From Solirubrobacteraceae bacterium (GTDB lineage: Bacteria; Actinomycetota; Thermoleophilia; Solirubrobacterales; Solirubrobacteraceae): a DNA stretch of 5,726 nt. The stretch lies in the NCBI GenBank assembly GCA_030149625.1, contig JASLHP010000316.1:1-5726 (forward strand). The letters are read 5' to 3'. Positions 1 to 5,726 of the stretch are shown one piece after another; within the stretch, counting starts at the first letter, position 1, and every line of letters begins with the position of its first letter. The position numbers and the translations under genes are program-made. Under the pieces are notes generated by a model. That model saw only the letters and a list, made by a program, of their open reading frames with translations. It did not search any database and had not been told where the DNA came from.

Positions 1-233
1 GCCGCCGTGCGAGATCGAGAGCGCGAACGACAGCGCACCCAGGAGCAGCGTCAGCGCCATCGCCACAGCGGGGAAGACGAGCAGCTCGCGGCCCCCGCAG
101 CTGGCGGTTGCTGCAGGCGAGCTTCAGCGTGCTGCGCGAGGACCCCGAGCTGCTCGTCTTCCCCGCTGTGGCGATGGCGCTGACGCTGCTCCTGGGTGCG
201 CTGTCGTTCGCGCTCTCGATCTCGCACGGCGGC
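1..233. repeat. Perfect 88-bp inverted repeat at the left edge (arms 1-88 and 146-233)
   Basis: Base i in 1-88 is the complement of base 234-i all the way through, so the arms 1-88 and 146-233 match with no mismatch. They are separated by a 57-base spacer (89-145). The right arm is in-frame coding sequence for the first membrane helix of the DUF6159-like protein; the left arm is the same sequence backwards and makes no sense as protein in that gene. Pairing breaks at 89/145, and only scattered pairs follow. A perfect fold-back with a short spacer at the edge of a sequence is typical of amplification chimeras or assembly errors at contig ends, although a real inverted duplication cannot be excluded. 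The left arm may continue beyond the window. Confidence 0.95.
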
Positions 234-905
234 GGATCGCGGGACACGAGGGACGTGATCTTCGTCGCGAGCCTGATCGCCGGCTACCCGATCACGTTCG
301 TGTCGCTGTACTGCGGCGTGGCGTTGGCGGCGGTGCTCGCCGGCCGTCTCGACGGCGAGCCGACGACGACTCGCGACGGCTGGACCGCCGCCCGGGAGCG
401 GATCGGGATCATCGCGGCATGGACGCTGATGGTCTGCACCGTCGGAGCGGCGCTGCGCTTGATCGAGCGCTACGTGCCGCTGGGCGGCAGGATCGTGGCC
501 GCGATCGCCGATCTCTCGTGGACGCTCGCGACGATGCTCGCGGTTCCTGTGCTCGCGTACGAGAGCTTGGGGCCAGTCGAGGTCCTGCGTCGTTCCGCGC
601 GGATCTTCCGGCAGCGGTGGGGCGTGCAGCTCGGCGGGATCGTCGGCATCAGCGTCGCGAGCGTGTTCCTGTACCTGCCGTTCATCGTGCTGCTGTTCGC
701 CGGCGTGACGAGCGCCGGCGCGACGGGGGTGGCACTGACCGTGCTCGGCGGCGCCGGCCTGTTCGGCGCGATCGCGGTGCAGTCGGCCATGGACCAGATC
801 TTCCGGGTGTTCGTGTATCGCAGCGCCGTCGGGCTGGACACGAGCGCCGGCCCGTTCTCGCAGAGCGACCTGCAAGCGCCGTTCGCGCGCAGGGGCAGGC
901 GTTGA
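90..905 (+). CDS. DUF6159-like six-helix integral membrane protein, 5' end missing
   Basis: This is a membrane protein of unknown function. The frame is open to the left edge, but the part before about 90 is the inverted copy, so the true start is lost. Codons 96-110 read R-S-W-R-L, leading into the L-L-Q-A-S-F-S-V-L-R-E-D-P-E-L-L stretch. This resembles the conserved N-terminus of DUF6159 proteins, so the TTG at 108 is probably an internal leucine and not a start. Counting from that TTG, hydrophobic segments lie at about residues 15-38, 50-78, 98-118, 127-150, 174-199 and 205-228. The stretch VPVLAYESLGPVEVLRRSA (146-164), followed by an FRQRWG motif, is the best family match. The C-terminus is short, polar and arginine-rich. 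Family assignment is from memory of the conserved pattern. The gene is convergent with pepA, with 25 bases between the stop codons. Confidence 0.75.
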   Translation, partial: GPRSWRLLQASFSVLREDPELLVFPAVAMALTLLLGALSFALSISHGGGSRDTRDVIFVASLIAGYPITFVSLYCGVALAAVLAGRLDGEPTTTRDGWTAARERIGIIAAWTLMVCTVGAALRLIERYVPLGGRIVAAIADLSWTLATMLAVPVLAYESLGPVEVLRRSARIFRQRWGVQLGGIVGISVASVFLYLPFIVLLFAGVTSAGATGVALTVLGGAGLFGAIAVQSAMDQIFRVFVYRSAVGLDTSAGPFSQSDLQAPFARRGRR

Positions 906-914
906 GAGCCTGTC
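894..914 (+). terminator. Weak hairpin at the end of the DUF6159-like gene
   Basis: The segment GGCAGGC (894-900) can pair with GCCTGTC (908-914), including one G-U pair, around a 7-base loop that contains the stop codon. No T-run follows, so it is not a textbook intrinsic terminator. It is the only stem visible in the short convergent gap between the two genes, and any role in ending transcription from either side is speculative. Confidence 0.2.
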
Positions 915-930
915 GCTCTGTGAGCCCGTT

Positions 931-2406
931 CTACGCGCAGTAGGACTTGGCGAGCTCGACGAGGAGGCGCACGCCGTAGCCGGACGCGCCCTTGCCGACG
1001 TACGGGCGGTCCAAGTCCCACGCCGATCCGGCGATGTCCAGGTGCGCCCACGGCGTGTCGCCGACGAAGTTCGACAGGAACGCGCCGCCCACGATCGTGC
1101 CGGCCTTGCGCGCTTCGGGGGCGTTGTCGAGGTCGCCGTACTGTCCCTTGATCAGCTCGTCGTACTCCTCGTGAAGCGGCAGCCGCCAAACGATCTCGCC
1201 GGTGCTCTCGCCAGCGGCCGCGATCCGCTCGGCGAGCTCGTCGTCGTTGCTCATCAGCCCGGCGTACGTGGACCCGAGCGCGACGATCACGGCACCCGTC
1301 AGCGTCGCCAGATCGACGATCCGCTCGGCGCCTTCTGCGACCGCGTGGCAGAGGCAGTCGGCCAGCACGAGCCGGCCCTCGGCGTCGGTGTTGTTGACCT
1401 CGATCGTTTTGCCGTTCGACGCCACGACGATGTCGCCCGGCTTGATCGAGCGCCCGCTCGGCAGGTTCTCGGTGGCGCCGACGACCGCCACTAGCTTCAG
1501 CGGCAGCTTCAGGCGCGCGATCGCCGCGACCGCCTCGATCGCCGCGGCGCCGCCGGACATGTCGAACTTCATCTCGGCCATCTTCGCGCCGGGCTTCAGC
1601 GAGATGCCGCCGCTGTCGAACGTCACGGCCTTGCCGACGATGCCGAGAGTCGGGCCGTCGGATGCGCCGGCGCCGTCATATCTGATCGTGATCAGCGCCG
1701 GCTCCTGCTCCGAGCCCTGCGCGACCGCCGCGAACGCACCCATGCCGCGCGCGACGATCGCGCCGCGCCCCTCGACCTGCACCGAGACCGCGTCGAGCTG
1801 GCGCTCGAGCTCCTTGGCGTACTCGCCTAGCGCGGTCGGCGTGAGGTCGTTGCCGGGTCGGTTCTGCAGGTCGCGGGCGCGGTTGACGGCCTCGCTCAGC
1901 ACCGCCGCCTCGGAGACCGCCGCCTCGAGCCCGTCCGGGCTGGAGACGATCAGGCGCTCGAGCTGCTTGGGCGGGGCGTCCTCGCCGGAGCCGGCGTCGG
2001 CGGCGCTGGACTTGTGCAGCTCGAAGCGGTAGTCGCTGAGGACCGTGCCCTGCACGAGCGCCGCGGCGCTCGCCGCGGCGGACGTCCGCGGCAGCTCGCC
2101 CGGCGCCTGCCAACAGAGCGCGCGCGTCGAGATCTCGCGGGCGCGCGCGCCCGCGAGAGCGGCCGCGACCCGGGCGCGCTCGGCTGTGAAGTCCGCGCGC
2201 GCTCCCAGCCCCACGAGCAGCCACCGCTTGCCGACCGCGTGGGTCAGCGCGAGCGACTTGAACGCGCGTCGCGCCTCGCCGGAGTCGAGCAGCTCGCCGA
2301 GCTGCGCGGGCGAGCCCGGCGGGGGACCGTCGTCGTCGAAGATGCCGACCGCGATCGTGTCGGCGTCGGTCGCGGCGGCTGCTTGGGCTGTGGCGGTTAT
2401 CTGCAT
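931..2406 (-). CDS. pepA: Leucyl aminopeptidase, peptidase family M17
   Basis: Cytosolic metallo-exopeptidase that removes N-terminal residues, preferably leucine-like, from peptides; the family forms hexamers with two metal ions per active site. With the start at 2406 the protein has 491 residues, normal for PepA. An N-terminal M17 domain (about 15-175) precedes the catalytic domain (about 180-490). The metal and catalytic residues are all present: K259 and D264 in VGKAVTFDSGG, K271, D282 in KFDMSGG, and D341, E343, R345 in the family signature NTDAEGRL. Each lies exactly 11 positions before its E. coli PepA counterpart (K270, D275, K282, D293, D352, E354, R356). The frame is open to 2481, but the 25 extra residues are polar and unlike the family, while MQITAT followed by an alanine-rich stretch looks like a normal M17 start. 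No strong Shine-Dalgarno sequence precedes this ATG. The gene is transcribed away from the thiolase gene. Confidence 0.95.
   Translation of the reverse strand: MQITATAQAAAATDADTIAVGIFDDDGPPPGSPAQLGELLDSGEARRAFKSLALTHAVGKRWLLVGLGARADFTAERARVAAALAGARAREISTRALCWQAPGELPRTSAAASAAALVQGTVLSDYRFELHKSSAADAGSGEDAPPKQLERLIVSSPDGLEAAVSEAAVLSEAVNRARDLQNRPGNDLTPTALGEYAKELERQLDAVSVQVEGRGAIVARGMGAFAAVAQGSEQEPALITIRYDGAGASDGPTLGIVGKAVTFDSGGISLKPGAKMAEMKFDMSGGAAAIEAVAAIARLKLPLKLVAVVGATENLPSGRSIKPGDIVVASNGKTIEVNNTDAEGRLVLADCLCHAVAEGAERIVDLATLTGAVIVALGSTYAGLMSNDDELAERIAAAGESTGEIVWRLPLHEEYDELIKGQYGDLDNAPEARKAGTIVGGAFLSNFVGDTPWAHLDIAGSAWDLDRPYVGKGASGYGVRLLVELAKSYCA
2133..2158. repeat. 26-bp perfect palindrome inside pepA
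   Basis: From TCTCGCGGGCGCG at 2133-2145, the next 13 bases are its exact reverse complement, so the palindrome is centred between 2145 and 2146 with no loop. It lies in the N-terminal domain of pepA, in a run of alanine, glycine and arginine codons (LAGARAREIS on the minus strand). High GC and the codon bias of such residues make long GC palindromes more likely by chance, so no function is assigned. Confidence 0.6.
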
Positions 2407-2578
2407 GCGCTCGCACGATATCCAGCTCGTGAACGATTCGTCGTGTTGACGTAATCGCTGCTTTACCTCGCTGTGCGGCAAGCCGGCCGGGCTGGCGCGC
2501 CGCGGAAATCGAGGGTTCGTCCACTACCATTCTGGCTCTCCGCCCCAACCACGCGACCTACAGGAGAAGCCCGCTTCC
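2407..2578. promoter_or_regulatory. Divergent intergenic region between pepA and the thiolase gene
   Basis: This 172-base region must hold the promoters of both genes. Toward pepA, the minus-strand hexamer TATCGT (2420 down to 2415) resembles a -10 box; it would place transcription start about two bases before the ATG at 2406, consistent with a leaderless or nearly leaderless mRNA and with the absence of a Shine-Dalgarno sequence. Toward the thiolase gene, TACCAT (2525-2530) resembles a -10 box about 50 bases before its ATG, but no convincing -35 sits at the right distance. TTGACG at 2446-2451 looks like a -35 but lacks a -10 at proper spacing. All promoter calls here are by eye and weak. Confidence 0.35.
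2562..2566 (+). promoter_or_regulatory. Ribosome binding site of the thiolase gene
   Basis: AGGAG lies 12 bases before the ATG at 2579. The spacing is slightly long but acceptable. It supports that ATG as the start, which also gives the typical thiolase N-terminus. Confidence 0.7.
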
Positions 2579-3754
<1,176 letters not shown>

Positions 3755-3791
3755 GACGTGTCTGGCTCGACTCACGACCGTCGCAGCTAGC

Positions 3792-4589
3792 GTGACCGGC
3801 GGATCGCCGAACGGCCAGCCGCGCGGCGCCGCGTTCTTCGACCTCGACAAGACGCTGATGGCCGGCTCCTCGGGCGTGTTCTTCGCGCGGGCGGCTTATG
3901 AGACGGGGATGATCTCGCGCGGGCGGCTCGCCCGCGACGTCTACGAAAACGTGCGCTTCCGCCTGCGCGGCTCGACCGACGACCGCGCCGATGACGTGCG
4001 CAAGCGCGTGGGAGAGATGATCGCGGGTGTGCGCGTGCGCGACCTCGAGCGACTCACGCCGCGTGTCCTCTCGGGCGTGCTGCCGCGTCTTTACCCGCAG
4101 ATGCTCGCGCGCGCGTACGCCCACCAGGACGCCGGTCTGCCGATCTACATCCTGACGGCGGCCTCGCAGGAGATGGCGGACCTGCTGGCGCGCGTGCTCT
4201 ACTTCGACGGCGGGCTCGGCTCGCGCTCGGAGATCGTCGACGGCCACTACACCGGCAGGCCGGCGGGGCCGTTCAACTACCGCGAGGGCAAGGTACTCTC
4301 GATGCGCGAGGTCGCCGAGCGAGACCGCATCGACCTGAACGCCTCCTACGCGTACTCCGACTCCGAGTCCGACCTGCCGATGTTGCGCGCCGTGCGCCAC
4401 GCGGTCGTCGTCAATCCCGACGCCGAGCTCAGGCGGATCGCGCTCGAGGAGGGCTGGGAGGTGATCGAGCTGGACCGGCTCGGCCGCTGGCTGAAGGTCG
4501 CCGCGGCGCTGGGCGCGGCGGCCGCGATCGGCGGTCTCGGAAGCCTCGCGAGGGAGCGCGTGGGAGCGCGAAGCGGCTCGCGGGCATAA
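3792..4589 (+). CDS. HAD-IB family hydrolase (SerB-like phosphatase)
   Basis: Haloacid dehalogenase superfamily protein of subfamily IB, probably a phosphomonoesterase; substrate unknown. It has 265 residues. Motif I is FFDLDKTL, with nucleophile D17 and acid D19. A helical cap follows (about 30-115). Motif II is the threonine in YILTAAS (T122), K167 is the likely motif III lysine, and motif IV is SDSESDLPML with D190 and D194. All catalytic positions are present, so it should be active. Residues about 234-250 (after GRW) form a short alanine/glycine-rich hydrophobic stretch that could be a membrane-contacting helix; an arginine-rich tail follows. The GTG at 3792 is chosen because no in-frame start lies between it and the previous gene, and because the next in-frame start codons would remove motif I. 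No clear Shine-Dalgarno sequence precedes it. It lies 37 bases after the thiolase gene and 12 before the next, probably in the same transcript. Confidence 0.88.
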   Translation: MTGGSPNGQPRGAAFFDLDKTLMAGSSGVFFARAAYETGMISRGRLARDVYENVRFRLRGSTDDRADDVRKRVGEMIAGVRVRDLERLTPRVLSGVLPRLYPQMLARAYAHQDAGLPIYILTAASQEMADLLARVLYFDGGLGSRSEIVDGHYTGRPAGPFNYREGKVLSMREVAERDRIDLNASYAYSDSESDLPMLRAVRHAVVVNPDAELRRIALEEGWEVIELDRLGRWLKVAAALGAAAAIGGLGSLARERVGARSGSRA

Positions 4590-4590
4590 T
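4585..4590 (+). promoter_or_regulatory. Candidate -10 box overlapping the HAD gene stop
   Basis: CATAAT matches the -10 consensus TATAAT at five of six positions and includes the stop codon of the HAD gene. Transcription would begin around 4597, about five bases before the ATG at 4602. That gene has no Shine-Dalgarno sequence, so a nearly leaderless mRNA from an internal promoter is possible. No convincing -35 is seen at 17 bases upstream, so the match may be chance. Confidence 0.3.
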
Positions 4591-4601
4591 CTGCCGTCTG
4601 C

Positions 4602-5015
4602 ATGTCCTCGCCGCAGCTCCAGAGCAAGATCCGCGTCGTCGTCGCCAAGCCCGGCTTGGACGGCCATGACCGCGGTGCCAAGATCATCGCGCGGGCGCTG
4701 CGCGACGCGGGCATGGAGGTGATCTACACGGGTCTGCATCAGACGCCCGAACAGATCGTCGAGACGGTGATTCAGGAGGACGCCGACGCCGTCGGCTTGT
4801 CGATCCTGTCCGGCGCGCACATGACGCTCGTGCCGCGCGTCGTCGAGCTGCTGCGCGAGCAGGGCGTCGAGGACGTGGTGATCACCGTCGGCGGCACGAT
4901 TCCGGCCGAAGACATCCCCGAGCTCAAGCGCCTGGGCGTCGCCGAGGTGTTCACGCCCGGCGCTCCGACTCAGGCGATCGTCGATTTCATCCGTGGCGCC
5001 GTCGTCCCACGCTGA
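4602..5015 (+). CDS. Cobalamin-binding subunit of a methylmalonyl-CoA mutase-type acyl-CoA mutase
   Basis: A stand-alone B12-binding domain of 137 residues with the Rossmann-like cobalamin fold. The family motif DxHxxG is D20-G-H22-D-R-G25 inside [12 protein letters not shown], where H22 is the lower axial ligand of cobalt. The SxL motif is S67-I-L69 and the GG motif is G97-G98 in TVGGTI. The [12 protein letters not shown] form is that of acyl-CoA mutases (methylmalonyl-, isobutyryl- and 2-hydroxyisobutyryl-CoA mutase small subunits), not of methionine synthase or glutamate mutase. Such a subunit works only with a separate catalytic TIM-barrel subunit, which is absent from this window, so the substrate is undetermined; methylmalonyl-CoA is the default guess. 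The ATG at 4602 is 12 bases after the HAD stop and gives the usual short N-terminus before the first strand (IRVVVAKPG). No Shine-Dalgarno sequence is visible. Confidence 0.92.
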   Translation: MSSPQLQSKIRVVVAKPGLDGHDRGAKIIARALRDAGMEVIYTGLHQTPEQIVETVIQEDADAVGLSILSGAHMTLVPRVVELLREQGVEDVVITVGGTIPAEDIPELKRLGVAEVFTPGAPTQAIVDFIRGAVVPR

Positions 5016-5017
5016 AT

Positions 5018-5039
5018 CGATTGACTCGTCAGTCAACCG
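5018..5039. promoter_or_regulatory. Operator-like palindrome upstream of etfB
   Basis: TTGACT (5021-5026) and AGTCAA (5031-5036) are perfect inverted arms around the spacer CGTC. Allowing one mismatch (5020/5037), pairing extends to CG at 5018-5019 and CG at 5038-5039, so eight of nine arm positions pair. It begins three bases after the mutase subunit stop codon and is not followed by a T-run, which argues against a terminator. Size and symmetry fit a dimeric repressor site, for example of the TetR family, which often controls acyl-CoA catabolism; the regulator itself is not in the window. It covers a candidate -35 (TCGTCA, 5026-5031) that is 18 bases before a candidate -10 (TAGCAT, 5050-5055). 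Confidence 0.5.
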
Positions 5040-5055
5040 CGTGAGCGAGTAGCAT
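5026..5055 (+). promoter_or_regulatory. Candidate promoter of etfB
   Basis: TCGTCA (5026-5031) and TAGCAT (5050-5055) each match the sigma-70 type -35 and -10 consensus at four of six positions with an 18-base spacer. Transcription would start near 5062, leaving a leader of about 28 bases that contains the ribosome binding site. The overlap with the palindrome at 5018-5039 is what makes this pair plausible; the matches alone are weak. Confidence 0.3.
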
Positions 5056-5073
5056 TGGGCCCACTAATACCCC

Positions 5074-5079
5074 AAGGAG
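5074..5079 (+). promoter_or_regulatory. Ribosome binding site of etfB
   Basis: AAGGAG lies 10 bases before the ATG at 5090. It is the strongest Shine-Dalgarno sequence in the window and fixes the start of etfB. It contrasts with the two upstream genes, which have none visible. Confidence 0.75.
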
Positions 5080-5089
5080 TTGCCTGAGA

Positions 5090-5726
5090 ATGAAGATATG
5101 CGTCCTCGTGAAGGAGGTTCCGGACGCCGCCGTCGAGAAGAGGATCGACCCCTCGACGGGGCGCATGGACCGCAGCGGCGAGAAGAACCTCAACCCGTAT
5201 GACACGCACGCCATCGAGGCGGCGATGCAGATCAAGGAGGGTGGCGCGGTCCCCGTCGAGGAGATCGTGGCCGTGACGATGGGCCCCGACAGCGCGGTGC
5301 GCGCCTTGCACAAGGCGGTCTCGCTCGGCGCCGACCGCTCGGTCCACCTCTCAGACCCCACGGTCGCCGGCTCCGACGTGGCGGCGACCGGCTACGCGCT
5401 GGCGAAGACGCTGCAGCGCGAGAGCCCCGACCTGGTGCTGCTCGGGCAGCAGTCAGACGACGGCGAGTGCTACACGATCGGCGCGGTCGTGGCCGAGCAC
5501 CTCGGCATGCCGTCCTTGACGCAGGTGATCAAGATGGACGTGGATTCGGACGCGCTGCGCTGCGAGCGCCAAGCCGAGTACGGCTATGACACCGTGCAGA
5601 TCAAGCTGCCGGCCGTGATCTCCGTCGGCGACGCGATCAACGAGCCGCGCTACCCGTCGCTGAAGGCGATCATGGGCGCGAAGAAGAAGCCGCTGGACAC
5701 CGTCACCGCGAGCGACGTCGAGATCG
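5090..5726 (+). CDS. etfB: Electron transfer flavoprotein beta subunit, 3' end outside the window
   Basis: The beta subunit pairs with EtfA to form the FAD-containing ETF, which accepts electrons from acyl-CoA dehydrogenases and passes them to ETF-quinone oxidoreductase in the membrane. The first 212 residues are visible; the family is usually about 250-260, so roughly 40-50 are missing. The N-terminus MKICVLVKEVPD is typical. The adenine-nucleotide-binding domain includes LLGQQSDDGECYTIGAVVAE (117-136), and the region around ERQAEYGYDTVQIKLPAVIS (159-178) matches the family signature area. The stretch RYPSLKAIMGAKKKPL (187-202) corresponds to the recognition loop that docks onto dehydrogenase partners. 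It starts 74 bases after the mutase subunit gene, with its own candidate promoter and operator, so it may be a separate transcription unit. EtfA is expected directly downstream. Confidence 0.95.
   Translation, partial: MKICVLVKEVPDAAVEKRIDPSTGRMDRSGEKNLNPYDTHAIEAAMQIKEGGAVPVEEIVAVTMGPDSAVRALHKAVSLGADRSVHLSDPTVAGSDVAATGYALAKTLQRESPDLVLLGQQSDDGECYTIGAVVAEHLGMPSLTQVIKMDVDSDALRCERQAEYGYDTVQIKLPAVISVGDAINEPRYPSLKAIMGAKKKPLDTVTASDVEI

Noticed and set aside
1..233. The inverted repeat as terminal repeats of a mobile element
   Set aside because: The right arm is ordinary coding sequence of the membrane protein and there is no transposase or target duplication. The 57-base spacer is too short for an element.
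51..875. A long minus-strand frame opposite the membrane protein gene
   Set aside because: Part of it lies in the inverted duplication, the rest is antisense to a frame with six clear hydrophobic helices, and its own product is polar and Arg/His-rich.
2407..2481. A 25-residue N-terminal extension of PepA from an upstream ATG
   Set aside because: The residues do not resemble the family N-terminus, and the start at 2406 gives a normal 491-residue length with a sensible first strand.
1676..2548. A 290-codon minus-strand frame overlapping the N-terminal part of pepA
   Set aside because: It is an out-of-frame shadow, rich in Arg and Ala, with no motif; the PepA frame explains the region.
5021..5036. 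The palindrome before etfB as an intrinsic terminator of the upstream gene
   Set aside because: The stem is only six pairs with three A-T pairs at its base region, and no T-run follows on either strand. An operator is a better reading.

Overview
The window is GC-rich DNA whose gene content and style fit a high-GC actinobacterium. A Thermoleophilia/Solirubrobacterales-like lineage is my best guess from protein style; it is an inference and was not tested. Six protein-coding genes fill nearly all of the window. I see no RNA gene, CRISPR array, insertion sequence or phage gene.

Layout, left to right. (1) Positions 1-88 are an exact reverse-complement copy of positions 146-233. This looks like an assembly or amplification fold-back at a contig end. 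It cuts off the start of a six-helix membrane protein of the DUF6159 type, which runs rightward to 905. (2) Convergent with it, ending at 931 and starting at about 2406 on the minus strand, is a complete M17 leucyl aminopeptidase (PepA) with all metal and catalytic residues. (3) A divergent intergenic region (2407-2578) separates pepA from a rightward series of four genes: an acetyl-CoA acetyltransferase/thiolase (2579-3754), a HAD-IB phosphatase-like hydrolase (3792-4589), a stand-alone B12-binding subunit of the methylmalonyl-CoA mutase type (4602-5015), and the electron transfer flavoprotein beta subunit (5090 to the right edge, 3' end missing).

How the genes may work together. Thiolase, a B12-dependent acyl-CoA mutase subunit and ETF are typical parts of acyl-CoA catabolism (fatty acid, branched-chain amino acid or propionate routes). 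ETF takes electrons from acyl-CoA dehydrogenases, thiolase cleaves or condenses acyl-CoA, and the mutase rearranges the carbon skeleton. The mutase catalytic subunit and EtfA are not in the window; EtfA would be expected just to the right. A 22-bp near-palindrome lies directly upstream of etfB, across a candidate -35 element, and suggests local repressor control of the ETF genes. The HAD enzyme has no clear link to this pathway.

I do not see a clearly new biological system here. The items most worth checking are the inverted duplication at the left edge, the operator-like palindrome before etfB, and the identity of the mutase partner of the orphan B12-binding subunit.
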